Notes: generated by a model from the sequence alone, not told the origin. A stretch of DNA of 64,000 bases from an uncultured Collinsella sp. (GCA_934667065.1 CAKULD010000001.1:124001-188000); one strand, 5' to 3'; numbered from the stretch's first letter, positions 22,933 to 31,564 are shown. Program-made: numbers and translations.

Positions 22933-22970
22933 TTCCAATCACCTAGAGCGCAAAAACAGGCGTGAGGGAC

Positions 22971-23039
22971 TCACTGTCGACCGATCGTATTCGCATCACG
23001 CCACCACCAGTTGTTGAGAGACTCCATCGTGTTCTTCAT
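22971..23039 (-). CDS. Trp leader peptide (22 residues, three tandem Trp codons)
   Basis: A short frame on the minus strand encodes M-K-N-T-M-E-S-L-N-N-W-W-W-R-D-A-N-T-I-G-R-Q and stops with TGA. AAAGGAG lies eight to ten bases before its ATG. Three consecutive TGG codons at positions 11-13, a stop 38 bp before a strong terminator, and pairing of the final codons with the terminator arm are the hallmarks of ribosome-mediated attenuation. Upstream GCCACCA can also pair with TGGTGGC over the Trp codons. It controls the ECF S-component operon. Confidence 0.92.
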   Translation of the reverse strand: MKNTMESLNNWWWRDANTIGRQ

Positions 23040-23217
23040 GTTGGTGGCTCCTTTCGTGATGCCGTGGCGCGGTCGCACCTAGTTGCTGTTGCGCTGCACT
23101 ATAGCACAGCAAAGTGTGTGCGGGGAAATCTTTTTTGAAAAGATTTCAGCGATGTTTCCCGCCGGTCAAAAGGACGGGCGGGACGAACCGTGCCATCCCG
23201 CCCGCACCAGTGAGGGA

Positions 23218-25176
23218 TTACTCCTTGTTGCGGCGATAGAGGATATAACCGCCTGCGGAGATGACGGCAACGCCAGCGATGGCGAATGCGGCCACCATGC
23301 GGCCATCAAAACGATCGCCAGTGGTGGGCAGGCCGCCCTTGGTGTTCGTCTTATTGGTGGTTACCGTGGTCGTGGTGTTGTCCGACTTGCCGGGCTTCTC
23401 AGGCTTGGCAGCGGGCTGCTCGGGCTTAGCGGGCTGCTCAGGCTTCTCGGGGGTGCTGGGCTGTTCGGGCTTGCCGGGCTGATCCGGGGTGCCGGGCTGA
23501 TCCGGGGTGACCGGGTCGGTGGCAAGGGCGTCCTTGGCGTAGGTGATGGACTCCTTGAGGCCGTTGGTCTCGGTGTTCAGATCACTCGGGGTGAAGCGTT
23601 CGTCAAAGTTTCCGGCCTTCTGATAGGCGCGCATCTCCTGGAGCAGGGCCTTGCACTTCTTGTAGGTGTTCTCGGTAGCAGCATTGCCGGCCTTGTTGGC
23701 CAGGGCGGTGCGGCCCTCGGTGGTCGTTTCGGCCAGCATGGCGGCGTCAACTTCCTTGTTCTGCTCGATGAGCTCATTCTGGAGCGCGTCGAGGTAGGCG
23801 CGGACACCGACGCCAAGGGTGTCAGGGTTCTCAAAGCAGAGCGAGCTGATGTCCATGAGGACGTAGTTGATGGAGTTCTCCGGCTCCTCGTTGTACACGA
23901 CGTCAGTCTGTTTGCAGTGATCGAAGGAGACGGTCTGGTCGCTGAAGTACGGGCTGACCTCAGTCATCAGAGCGGAGTACAGCGGGATGGCGACAGAGTA
24001 CGCGGCACGGGAGAGCATCTCCCACTGGATGGTAGCGACTTCGGGATCATACCCGCGACGAATTTGGAAGAGATTGATCTCGGTGTTACGCTCGCTGCCG
24101 ATGGCGTAGACGCCGTCAGTGTTGGCGTTAAGGCCAGGGACGCTTTCGCCGCGGTTGCCAAAGGCGCGAATCAGTTCAAAGGTGCTCCAACCAGACTTGC
24201 TAGGCTTGAAGAACAGGGGCTGGATTTCGCTGACCATAGCTCCCTTTTGGGTGGGTTTTCCTTCCTTCTCAACTGTGATAATTTCGTAATCCGTGCCTTC
24301 GGTCAGCGGATTTGCAAAATAATCGCGACCTTGCACATAGCGAGACCACTGGTGAACGCCGGAATCGGCGAGGCTTTCGCCATAGGTCTTGGCAACGTCG
24401 AACTTGCCGTCGGTGTACTCGGCAAAGCCCTTCTCCACAGGCATGGACTCGATGCCCTCGGAGTGGAGGCAATTCTTGGTGTCATTGAGGTCGACATCGT
24501 AGTTGAGGCTACCGATATTGGGGTTGACCGAGGCGACGTCGTCAGCGAGCTTCATGGCAATCCACTGATGGGCGGAAAGCGTGGCGAACAGCCAGGTCTC
24601 GTTGTTGTCGGCGATGATGATCTGGTCGTTGGTGCAGACGCCTTGATCGTCGATCAGGCTGCCGAGGAGCTCGACGCCCTCGCGGGCCGTGGCGCTCTCG
24701 CCCAGGATGATGCTGCCGTAGCTATATTCGCCCAGACCTACTTCCTCATCGATGGGGTCTGCTGCTTCGGCATCCTCGTTATAGGAAGTGCTCAGCGTGG
24801 CAGAGCAGGACACGCCCTTCTCGTTGATTCCGGCCTCGGAGTAGGCATCGGTGCGGCCATACCAGTTTGAGGGATGGTCACGTACATAGCTGTAGCGATA
24901 GGTGGGCTTGTTCGAGGTGTATTCAAAAGCAGATTCAACCGAGCTGTACGTAAAGCCAGCTTCGTGGGCAGGCTCGATGCCGAAGTGCTTGAGGTAGCGC
25001 TTGCCAAAGTCCTCGGCACGGCCATAGTACGTGTTGCCGTCTGCCGTAAGGTTTTTGCCCATGTACATCTGCGTGCAGGCGAGCGCAGAGGTCGGCATGG
25101 ACATGATGGTTGCAGCTCCAAATGCGAGGCCTATGCCAAGCTTTTTGAGCGCGTTGACGGGGTGAGTTTTCCTCAT
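23218..25176 (-). CDS. C69-family dipeptidase with LPXTG cell-wall anchor
   Basis: A 652-residue exported protein. The signal peptide ends at S-A-L-A, exposing Cys34 (ACTQMYMGKNLTADGNTYYG) as the N-terminal nucleophile of this Ntn-hydrolase family. The catalytic domain runs to about residue 430 (VSCSATLSTSYNEDAEAADP; QIIIADNNETWLF; IGSERNTEINLFQIRRGY). A helical region follows. Near 565-610 is a Pro/Lys/Glu repeat tract of P-x-Q-P-G and K-P-E-Q-P units. The end is LPTTGD, a hydrophobic helix and RRNKE, a sortase signal. ATG 25176 is chosen over 25191 because GGGAGGG sits just before it. It probably trims dipeptides at the cell surface. Confidence 0.9.
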   Translation of the reverse strand: MRKTHPVNALKKLGIGLAFGAATIMSMPTSALACTQMYMGKNLTADGNTYYGRAEDFGKRYLKHFGIEPAHEAGFTYSSVESAFEYTSNKPTYRYSYVRDHPSNWYGRTDAYSEAGINEKGVSCSATLSTSYNEDAEAADPIDEEVGLGEYSYGSIILGESATAREGVELLGSLIDDQGVCTNDQIIIADNNETWLFATLSAHQWIAMKLADDVASVNPNIGSLNYDVDLNDTKNCLHSEGIESMPVEKGFAEYTDGKFDVAKTYGESLADSGVHQWSRYVQGRDYFANPLTEGTDYEIITVEKEGKPTQKGAMVSEIQPLFFKPSKSGWSTFELIRAFGNRGESVPGLNANTDGVYAIGSERNTEINLFQIRRGYDPEVATIQWEMLSRAAYSVAIPLYSALMTEVSPYFSDQTVSFDHCKQTDVVYNEEPENSINYVLMDISSLCFENPDTLGVGVRAYLDALQNELIEQNKEVDAAMLAETTTEGRTALANKAGNAATENTYKKCKALLQEMRAYQKAGNFDERFTPSDLNTETNGLKESITYAKDALATDPVTPDQPGTPDQPGKPEQPSTPEKPEQPAKPEQPAAKPEKPGKSDNTTTTVTTNKTNTKGGLPTTGDRFDGRMVAAFAIAGVAVISAGGYILYRRNKE

Positions 25177-25481
25177 ATTCCCTCCCAGCATGCGAAAGCC
25201 CTCTGTCGCCAGAGGGCTTCAGCCAATAAAGACACTCCCTTAGCGTAACGAATCGGAAACAATATTCATCTATGAAAAATGCTTACTCGATAAGCGTAAT
25301 GAAATATGCGATGAGCGGTTAAATATACTCAGTTTGTAGCTTTAGCCAAATAAAGACACCTGCAATTACTGCATCTGGATAAAGCGTCTGGAAATACCGA
25401 AATGAAAAATCCCCCGCTGTTTGGCAAATGCATAAACAGCGGGGGAGACGATAATTGGATGAATATCATACCAATGTGGAG
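25177..25481. other. Intergenic stretch with leader hairpin and direct repeat
   Basis: No gene is seen apart from the signals here. A hairpin AAGCCCTCTG/CAGAGGGCTT (about 25196-25219) lies in the dipeptidase leader. A direct repeat AGCCA(A)ATAAAGACAC occurs at about 25221 and 25344. The AT-rich remainder probably holds the dipeptidase promoter. Confidence 0.5.
25404..25445 (-). terminator. Terminator downstream of the 30-residue peptide
   Basis: CCCCCGCTGTTT (25411-25422) and AAACAGCGGGGG (25434-25445) form a perfect 12-bp stem; read on the minus strand it is followed by ATTTTT. Confidence 0.9.
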
Positions 25482-25574
25482 TTACTTCTTCCGGCGGTGA
25501 ATCACGTTAATCGCGTAGCCGACGAGCATGGCCAAAACGATGACGATAAAGCCGAGCAGGGGATTGTCGTTCAT
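25482..25574 (-). CDS. 30-residue single-span membrane peptide
   Basis: A short frame, ATG 25574 to TAA 25482, encoding M-N-D-N-P-L-L-G then a hydrophobic stretch (FIVIVLAMLVGYAINVI) and the basic tail HRRKK. AGGAGG lies seven bases upstream of the ATG, the strongest Shine-Dalgarno in the area. It starts 9 bp after the stop of the lipid kinase and is followed by a strong terminator, so it is the last cistron of that unit. The basic C-terminus predicts a cytoplasmic tail. No family recognised; it may assist the lipid kinase at the membrane. Confidence 0.7.
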   Translation of the reverse strand: MNDNPLLGFIVIVLAMLVGYAINVIHRRKK

Positions 25575-25583
25575 GGGGTCCTC

Positions 25584-26501
25584 CTATTTACCAAGCGGTG
25601 AGAATTCGTCGACGATCAGGTCGAGACATTGCGGAAGCGCGCGGGCGCCAAAGACGCCGGAGTTGCTGGAGATAATCTCGCCATCGAACTGCATGCCCAG
25701 CGATGGTGTACAGGTAATCTTAGCTTCCTTGGTCTGGATGATCTTGAACTGCGGGCGACCGAGCACCTTGCCGGCGGGGTCGAGCGCAGCGGTGATCACG
25801 GTGGGCAGCAACTGCACGGTTTTTACGGGCTCGATGACCGCGATGTCGACCATGCCGTCGTTCATGCGACAGTCGGGGAACAGGTTGATGTCGTTTTGGA
25901 TGACCGAGGTGTTGCCTGCCATGCAGCAGATGCCGTCTAGCTCCTCGACAATGCCGTCATGCTCAATCGTAAAGTGCGCCACTGTGGGATTGGGCGTGGC
26001 AAGCGCCGACAGGAAGTAGGCGATCTCGCCGATGTCGTTTTTGGTGGGGGCGGCCTTCATCATAATCTCGGCATCGTAGCCCGAGCCGGCGATGATGATA
26101 AAGCCGTGGCGCTTCTCGTTGCCGTCCTCGTCGAGCCAAAAGAGCTCACCCATGTCGACCTTGACCGTGCGGCCTGCGCGGCAGGCCTTGGCGAGTGCCG
26201 CCGCCTCGGGGGCATTGCCGATGTTGTTGAAGAACAGGCATGCCGTGCCAGAGGGAAAGACGAGTGTGGGGACGCCGCATCCGCGCATCTGGTCGAGCAC
26301 ATTGGAGACGGTGCCGTCGCCACCCGAGACCACCACGCGATCGAACTCGCGCACGTCTGCCACGGCGTCTTCGGGCTCCATACCGTCGCCGATAAAGCGC
26401 ATCACGACCTCGTCGCCGCCCTGCGAGAGGGCGTGCGTGAATGCGAAGATTTCATCTGAGCTGGGGCCCGATGCCGGGTTGTGGATGATAAGGCAGCGCA
26501 T
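25584..26501 (-). CDS. Diacylglycerol/lipid kinase family protein
   Basis: A 305-residue protein of the DagK/YegS family, which phosphorylates diacylglycerol or related lipids with ATP. The nucleotide motif is VVVSGGDGTVSNVLDQM (about residues 57-73), with the start CLIIHNPASG. Other conserved parts are GVPTLVFPSGTACLFFNNIG and MNDGMVDIAVIEPV in the C-terminal beta-sandwich. It is slightly unusual in P-S-G-T-A-C where many members have P-x-G-T-x-N-D. A 30-residue membrane peptide is encoded just after it. Confidence 0.85.
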   Translation of the reverse strand: MRCLIIHNPASGPSSDEIFAFTHALSQGGDEVVMRFIGDGMEPEDAVADVREFDRVVVSGGDGTVSNVLDQMRGCGVPTLVFPSGTACLFFNNIGNAPEAAALAKACRAGRTVKVDMGELFWLDEDGNEKRHGFIIIAGSGYDAEIMMKAAPTKNDIGEIAYFLSALATPNPTVAHFTIEHDGIVEELDGICCMAGNTSVIQNDINLFPDCRMNDGMVDIAVIEPVKTVQLLPTVITAALDPAGKVLGRPQFKIIQTKEAKITCTPSLGMQFDGEIISSNSGVFGARALPQCLDLIVDEFSPLGK

Positions 26502-26599
26502 ACTTACGTTCCCGTTCTGTGACTAACCGAGTATAGTTGTAAGGCAATGCCGATATCCTACCCGTGTTTTTCGGGCCTAACCTTATTCGATGGGTTGAT

Positions 26600-27733
26600 A
26601 TGTACATTTCCACACATCAGGCTCTACTCGACTTTTGCCAGCGCGCCCGCGAGTTCGACGCGATTGCCGTCGATACCGAGTTTTTGCGCGAGCGCACGTT
26701 CCATCCGCGTCTGTGCCTGGTTCAGATTGCCACCCCTGCCGAGAGCGTCGCGGTCGACCCCCTGGTGATCGACGACCTGTCGCCGCTCGCCGAGCTTATG
26801 GCCGATGAGAGCGTAACCAAAGTGTTCCACGCCTGCTCGCAGGATATGGAGGTCATGCTCCATACTGTGGGCGTGCTGCCACGTCCTATTTTTGATACGC
26901 AGGTGGCCGCCGCCTTTTTGGGCGAGCGCCAGCAGATTTCCTACGGCGCGCTCGTGCAGACGTTTTGCGGCGTATCGCTGCCCAAGACCGAGTCGCTGAC
27001 CGACTGGTCGCGCCGTCCGCTGACCGACAAGCAGATTGAGTACGCGATCGATGACGTCAAGTACTTAATCGTGGCCTATACCGAGATGATGAGCCGTCTG
27101 CGTGAGCTGGGCCGCGTGGACTGGGTGCTCGACGAGCTACGCCCGCTGGCCGACGAGTCGCACTATCGCGCCGACCGTCACGAGGCATTCCGTAAGGTCA
27201 AGCGCATCAACTCCTGCAGCCGCCATCAGCTGGGTATTGCGCGCGAGCTTGCCGCCTGGCGCGAGGACCGTGCCGAGCGCCGCAACATCCCGCGCAAGTG
27301 GGTCATGTCCGACGATACGCTGCTGGCGCTCGTCAAGCGCAATCCCGTGCGCGTCGAGGAGTTCCGCAGTATCCGCGGTACCGATCAGCTGGGGGAGCGC
27401 GACGTGGACGGCGCGCTCATGGCCATCAAGCGCGGCGCGAGCTGCCCGCACGATCGCCTGCCGCTCATGGTGCGCGGGCATCGCCAGATCTCGCCGGAGC
27501 TGGAGAGCGTGACCGATCTTATGTATGCGCTCATTCGCTTGGTTGCCGAGCGCTCGGGCGTGGCAACCTCGGTCATTGCCTCGCGCGATGACCTTGCCGA
27601 CTATATTGAGCATCCCGAGCAGAGTCCCTTGCGCGAAGGCTGGCGCTTTGAGCTCGTGGGCTCGCGCCTGGACGATCTGCTTTCGGGCAACATGGGGTTG
27701 ACGGTCAAAGACGGCAAAATCGAGCTGCTATAG
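26600..27733 (+). CDS. rnd: Ribonuclease D
   Basis: A 377-residue 3'-5' exoribonuclease acting in tRNA maturation. The DEDDy motifs are visible: AIAVDTEFLRERTF (Asp-Glu), KVFHACSQDMEVM (Asp), and the third motif IEYAIDDVKYLIVAY (Tyr and Asp). An HRDC domain follows around 210-290 (FRKVKRINSCSRHQLGIARE). ATG 26600 is chosen because the N-terminal MYISTHQALLDFC matches the family start; the upstream ATG at 26564 lacks support. The promoter lies in the short divergent gap with the lipid kinase gene. Confidence 0.9.
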   Translation: MYISTHQALLDFCQRAREFDAIAVDTEFLRERTFHPRLCLVQIATPAESVAVDPLVIDDLSPLAELMADESVTKVFHACSQDMEVMLHTVGVLPRPIFDTQVAAAFLGERQQISYGALVQTFCGVSLPKTESLTDWSRRPLTDKQIEYAIDDVKYLIVAYTEMMSRLRELGRVDWVLDELRPLADESHYRADRHEAFRKVKRINSCSRHQLGIARELAAWREDRAERRNIPRKWVMSDDTLLALVKRNPVRVEEFRSIRGTDQLGERDVDGALMAIKRGASCPHDRLPLMVRGHRQISPELESVTDLMYALIRLVAERSGVATSVIASRDDLADYIEHPEQSPLREGWRFELVGSRLDDLLSGNMGLTVKDGKIELL

Positions 27734-27858
27734 TTACGCGGTTTTGCCAGGCGCTGCAAACGTTCTAGTGCGGTAATGCCGAAACATCGATGCTGACTTG
27801 CTGGTCGGCTGAATGGGTAGAATGCCTCCAACGTGTAACTCGATTCGGAGGAATTCGC

Positions 27859-28563
27859 ATGCCTTATTACTATGGATACGGCTTTGGCATCGACCCGCTG
27901 TACCTGCTGGTTGTTCTTGTCTGTACGGTGCTCGGTCTTGCCGCGCAGAGTTATATCAACTCGACGTACAAGACGTGGTCCAAGGTGCGCTCGGACGGCG
28001 ACACGGGTGCTACGGTCGCTCGCCGCATGCTCGACGCCAACGGCTGCATCGCGGTGGGCATCAAGGGTGTCGCCGGCGAGCTCACCGACCACTACAACCC
28101 GCAGGATAACAACCTGTATCTTTCGGACGCCAACCGTTCGGGTGGGTCGGTCGCAAGCGTTGCCGTCGCCTGCCACGAGGCGGGTCATGCCGCCCAGCGT
28201 CAAAGTGGCTACGCCATGATGAAGGTTCGCACCGCTTTGGTCCCCGTCGTCAACTTTACCCAGAACACCTGGACGATCGTGCTGCTCATGGGCCTGTTCA
28301 TGAACATCGCGGGACTCACGACCCTCGCACTGATCTTCTTTTCGTTTAGCGTGCTGTTCCAGCTGGTTACGCTTCCGGTCGAGATCGATGCCAGCCGCCG
28401 CGCTGTGGCCTACATTGAGCAGTCGGGCATGAGCTCCAAGCAGGTTAACGGTGCCAAGAAGGTGCTGACGGCAGCTGCGCTCACCTATGTGGCAGCGGCG
28501 CTCACCTCGATTATTCAGCTGCTCTACCTTATGGCTCGTTACAACAGAAACTCCAACCGATAA
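27859..28563 (+). CDS. YugP-like zinc metallopeptidase, membrane-bound
   Basis: A 234-residue membrane protein of the neutral zinc metallopeptidase (YugP) family. The active site is VACHEAGHAAQRQ (HExxH, about residue 110), with a likely third ligand further on in E-I-D-A-S-R-R-A. Membrane segments: PLYLLVVLVCTVLGLAAQSY, WTIVLLMGLFMNIAGLTTLA, IFFSFSVLFQLVTL, and a C-terminal one (AAALTYVAAALTSIIQLLYL). GGAGG lies nine bases before ATG 27859. Function beyond membrane proteolysis is unknown. Confidence 0.88.
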   Translation: MPYYYGYGFGIDPLYLLVVLVCTVLGLAAQSYINSTYKTWSKVRSDGDTGATVARRMLDANGCIAVGIKGVAGELTDHYNPQDNNLYLSDANRSGGSVASVAVACHEAGHAAQRQSGYAMMKVRTALVPVVNFTQNTWTIVLLMGLFMNIAGLTTLALIFFSFSVLFQLVTLPVEIDASRRAVAYIEQSGMSSKQVNGAKKVLTAAALTYVAAALTSIIQLLYLMARYNRNSNR

Positions 28564-28579
28564 GAACTTGGACTGACAG

Positions 28580-28609
28580 GCGCCGCGGGGATTTGTGTCC
28601 CCGCGGCGC
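28580..28609 (+). terminator. Terminator-like hairpin
   Basis: GCGCCGCGGGGA and TCCCCGCGGCGC form a perfect 12-bp stem with a 6-base loop, 16 bp after the metallopeptidase stop. There is no T-tract, so termination is uncertain. Confidence 0.6.
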
Positions 28610-28678
28610 TGTACTATGTGTGGGACTTGAATTTGCGCAGGGCCGGAGCCCTTGTGCACGATGACGAAAGGAGGCTGC

Positions 28679-30130
28679 GTGGCAGGCTGGAATCTAACCG
28701 GCAATGCCGTTTCCGCCGAGTTCGACGGGGCGGACGAACAGGAGCGCAAAGAGCTCAGCGTGAGCCAGGCGGTCGAGATCGCCGCTGGTGCGCTCGATGC
28801 CATTCCGCAGCTGAGCGTTTTGGGCGAGGTCACGGGCTTTCGTGGCCCCAATGCCCGAAGCGGCCACTGCTACTTCCAGATCAAGGACGACTCGGCTGCC
28901 GTCGACTGCATCATCTGGAAGGGCGCCTATCTTAAGCGCACCTTCGATTTGCGCGACGGTATGCAGGTGAGCTTTAAGGGCAGCTTTAACCTCTACAAGC
29001 CCACGGGCCGTATGAGCTTTGTCGCTCGCTCATTCTCGCTGGCGGGGGAGGGCCTGCTGCGTCAACAGGTGGCGCAATTGGCCGAAAAGCTGCGCCGCGA
29101 GGGGCTGATGGACGAGTCCCGCAAACGTCGCATCCCAGTGTTTTGCTCACGCGTGGCGGTCGTCACCTCGCTTTCCGGCGCCGTGATCGATGACGTCAAG
29201 CGTACGCTGCGCCGTCGCAACCCGCTCGTCGAGCTTGTCTGTGTGGGTGCCAAGGTCCAAGGCGAGGGTGCGCCTGCCGAGCTTATTGAAGGCTTGCGCC
29301 GCGCCGCTGCCATTACGCCGGCGCCCGATTGCATTTTGCTCGTGCGTGGCGGCGGTTCCTTCGAGGATCTTATGACCTTTAACGACGAAGAGCTTGCCCG
29401 TGCGGTGGCGGCCTGTCCCGTGCCTGTGGTGACCGGTATTGGCCATGAGCCCGATACCTCGATCTGCGATATGGTGAGCGACCGTCGTGCCTCCACGCCC
29501 ACGGCAGCGGCAGAATCCGTGGCACCGGCTATGACAGAGCTGGCGGATGTGCTCGAGACGCGCCATCAGCGCCTAGGTGCTGCGATGGCTTCGATGATCG
29601 GGTCGGATCAGGTCGATCTGGAGATGCTCGATCAGCGTGGTCGGCGTGCCTGGGATACCTATACGACGCGCTTGGGCGATGCGCTCGATGCGGCCGCGTG
29701 CCGCCCGTGCCTGAACGATCCAACGTTTATGGTTGAGCGTCGCGAGTCGGAGCTTGCCCTGACGGCCGATCGCCTGTCGGGCGCCATTGCGCGCTCGGTC
29801 GGTGCCTTCCGCTCCAACTTCGAGCGTCTGCCCGAGCGCTTGGTCGCAAGCACCTCGGGGCTCGATGGCAAGCGCCATGCGCTCACGCTCGCGAGTTCCC
29901 GTCTGGAGCATCAGGGACGCACGATGTTGAGCAAACCCGCGTCCGACTTGGGTCGCGCAGCGGCCTCGCTCGATGCCCTGTCACCGCTCAAGGTGCTTGC
30001 CCGCGGCTACTCCATCGCATACAGCGATGGCGGCGTGGCTACGAGCGCTAAGACTTTTAAGCCCGGTGACGCCATCCGCGTGCGTATGGCGGATGGTAAC
30101 GTGGCAGCAACCGTCGATACGGTTGAGTAA
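28679..30130 (+). CDS. xseA: Exodeoxyribonuclease VII large subunit
   Basis: A 483-residue subunit of the ATP-independent single-strand DNA exonuclease ExoVII. An N-terminal OB domain (LGEVTGFRGPNARSGHCYFQ) is followed by the nuclease domain (RVAVVTSLSGAVIDDVKRTL; CILLVRGGGSFEDLMTFNDE; VVTGIGHEPDTSICDMVSD; RASTPTAAAE) and a long coiled-coil tail. Length is normal. The start is GTG 28679, with AAAGGAGG just upstream; an ATG at 28652 precedes that Shine-Dalgarno and is less likely. xseB follows 42 bp later. Confidence 0.95.
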   Translation: MAGWNLTGNAVSAEFDGADEQERKELSVSQAVEIAAGALDAIPQLSVLGEVTGFRGPNARSGHCYFQIKDDSAAVDCIIWKGAYLKRTFDLRDGMQVSFKGSFNLYKPTGRMSFVARSFSLAGEGLLRQQVAQLAEKLRREGLMDESRKRRIPVFCSRVAVVTSLSGAVIDDVKRTLRRRNPLVELVCVGAKVQGEGAPAELIEGLRRAAAITPAPDCILLVRGGGSFEDLMTFNDEELARAVAACPVPVVTGIGHEPDTSICDMVSDRRASTPTAAAESVAPAMTELADVLETRHQRLGAAMASMIGSDQVDLEMLDQRGRRAWDTYTTRLGDALDAAACRPCLNDPTFMVERRESELALTADRLSGAIARSVGAFRSNFERLPERLVASTSGLDGKRHALTLASSRLEHQGRTMLSKPASDLGRAAASLDALSPLKVLARGYSIAYSDGGVATSAKTFKPGDAIRVRMADGNVAATVDTVE

Positions 30131-30172
30131 ACCGTGTTTTATGGTGATAGACCTTTAGGAAAGGAAACAGAT

Positions 30173-30439
30173 ATGGCAGAGAAGACCCCGGTCGAGCAGC
30201 TTACGTACAAGCAGGCCTCGCAGGAGCTGGAGCTCATTATCCGCAGCCTGGAGTCGGGCGACATGGAACTCGAGGAGTCGCTCGAGAGCTACACCCGCGG
30301 CGTCGAGCTCCTCAAGAGCCTGCGTACCCGCCTGGCCGATGCCGAGCAGAAGGTCTCGGTGCTCCTTAAGGACGTCGACGGCAACGACGTGCTCGCCGAC
30401 GGCGAAGCCGCTAACACCGAGGACAACCTCTCGTTCTAA
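30173..30439 (+). CDS. xseB: Exodeoxyribonuclease VII small subunit
   Basis: An 88-residue helical protein that wraps the XseA coiled coil. The family signature is TYKQASQELELIIRSLESGD, then ELEESLESYTRGVELLKSLR. ATG 30173 follows an AGGAAAGGAAACAG stretch. It completes the xseAB operon. Confidence 0.93.
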   Translation: MAEKTPVEQLTYKQASQELELIIRSLESGDMELEESLESYTRGVELLKSLRTRLADAEQKVSVLLKDVDGNDVLADGEAANTEDNLSF

Positions 30440-30450
30440 CCACCTCGCAG

Positions 30451-30578
30451 CCCACTTTGGGGTAGTCTTTTGGGAGGGGGCTTTTTTGACTACCCTTGCG
30501 CGATAGCTCGCCGAACGCTTGTGTTCGCGCCAAAAGTAGTCAAAAAAGCCCCGTCCCAAAAGACTACCCAGGTGGGTG
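30451..30578. repeat. Long nested palindrome between convergent genes (34-bp arms)
   Basis: Arms 30460-30493 and 30536-30569 are complementary at 33 of 34 positions (GGGTAGTCTTTTGGGA... / ...TCCCAAAAGACTACCC). Flanking CCCAC (30451-30455) and GTGGG (about 30573-30577) extend the symmetry. The 42-base centre contains GCGCGA/TCGCGC and CGAAC/GTTCG dyads. It fills the gap between xseB and the convergent MerR gene and may end both transcripts. Confidence 0.85.
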
Positions 30579-30634
30579 GGTCATTAGGGGTGAATGTGGC
30601 TTGCCTTTCGGCGCGCTAAAGATGAGTTGAGATG

Positions 30635-31465
30635 CTATCGCTTCTCAATTACATTGGGTTCAACCATTATTTCAAGCGTGTGTAAATACTCATCTTGATT
30701 GTCGGATATGTATTCGCTTACATACCAGAATTCTAAAAGGGGACCCGTGGCAACGAGGCGATTCCGGTCCATGAATTCGTTCATTTCCCTCCATACTATC
30801 GGCGTTATTTCTGCAGGGCCGGTGGTTGTCCTGCAAAGATAGTCGCCTTCCGGGAAAATCTCACACCCTTTATCGTCACTTGACCCGAGCGAAAGCAGCG
30901 TTTTCTTTGCTACTAAGCAACCGTCGGTGCTCCTGCGCGATGGGTCAAGGATGAAGCATGGAACCGTGTGTATCGAGTCGATTTCCATCCCGAGTTCTTT
31001 CATGCGTTTAATGGTGGCGTAGGGAATTATGTCGCCGCTTAGCTCGTCTTCGCTTACGATGACATATCCTCGGGGTCCCTTATGAACCACCCTCGATTGC
31101 TTCTCCTCGCGCGCTCTTAACGACATGGATATATTTTGCATGCAATGCTCGATCTTTCGGCGCCGTTGCGATAGCTTTGCAATGGCTGCGTCGATGCTGT
31201 CAAGTTCGTTGCTGAACAGCTCAAAGCTTGTTTCGAGCGAATGGTTGTCTAGGAAAGACCTGATTTCGCTAAGCGTGTAATTCATGTTGAGCATTGACAT
31301 GATGATGTTAAGCCTGCCGAAATCGTCCTTCCTGTATTCACGGTAGGCATTCGCTCCGCGCTTTGGGGCAACTAGACCAATTGACTCGTAATAGCGAAGG
31401 GTGTCTGCGCTTACGCCGTAGAGGCCGGCCGTCTGCTTGATATTAAGGGAAAACTCGCGTTCCAT
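30635..31465 (-). CDS. MerR-family transcriptional regulator with effector domain
   Basis: A 276-residue regulator. The N-terminal MerR winged helix is clear (IKQTAGLYGVSADTLRYYES, then GLVAPKRGANAYREYRKDDF). A dimerisation helix follows (about 90-120, AIAKLSQRRRKIEHCMQ). The last 150 residues look like a GyrI/BmrR-type ligand-binding domain. ATG 31465 is chosen over 31498 because GGAAGG lies eight bases before it. It is divergent from the carboxylesterase gene, whose promoter has the 19-bp spacer typical of MerR targets. The ligand may be a substrate of that esterase or of the MFS carriers. Confidence 0.85.
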   Translation of the reverse strand: MEREFSLNIKQTAGLYGVSADTLRYYESIGLVAPKRGANAYREYRKDDFGRLNIIMSMLNMNYTLSEIRSFLDNHSLETSFELFSNELDSIDAAIAKLSQRRRKIEHCMQNISMSLRAREEKQSRVVHKGPRGYVIVSEDELSGDIIPYATIKRMKELGMEIDSIHTVPCFILDPSRRSTDGCLVAKKTLLSLGSSDDKGCEIFPEGDYLCRTTTGPAEITPIVWREMNEFMDRNRLVATGPLLEFWYVSEYISDNQDEYLHTLEIMVEPNVIEKR

Positions 31466-31564
31466 GTCACACCTTCCGACTGCCCTAGGGCCACTCAAAA
31501 CCTTGGAACTATTCTAATGTTTGTTACACCGTCATTGTCGGGCAAGCGGTCGTTTTGACGAGGT

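Noticed and set aside
23083..24870. 595-codon plus-strand frame opposite the dipeptidase
   Set aside because: The opposite strand has a complete signal peptide, catalytic Cys and LPXTG anchor; this frame is compositional.
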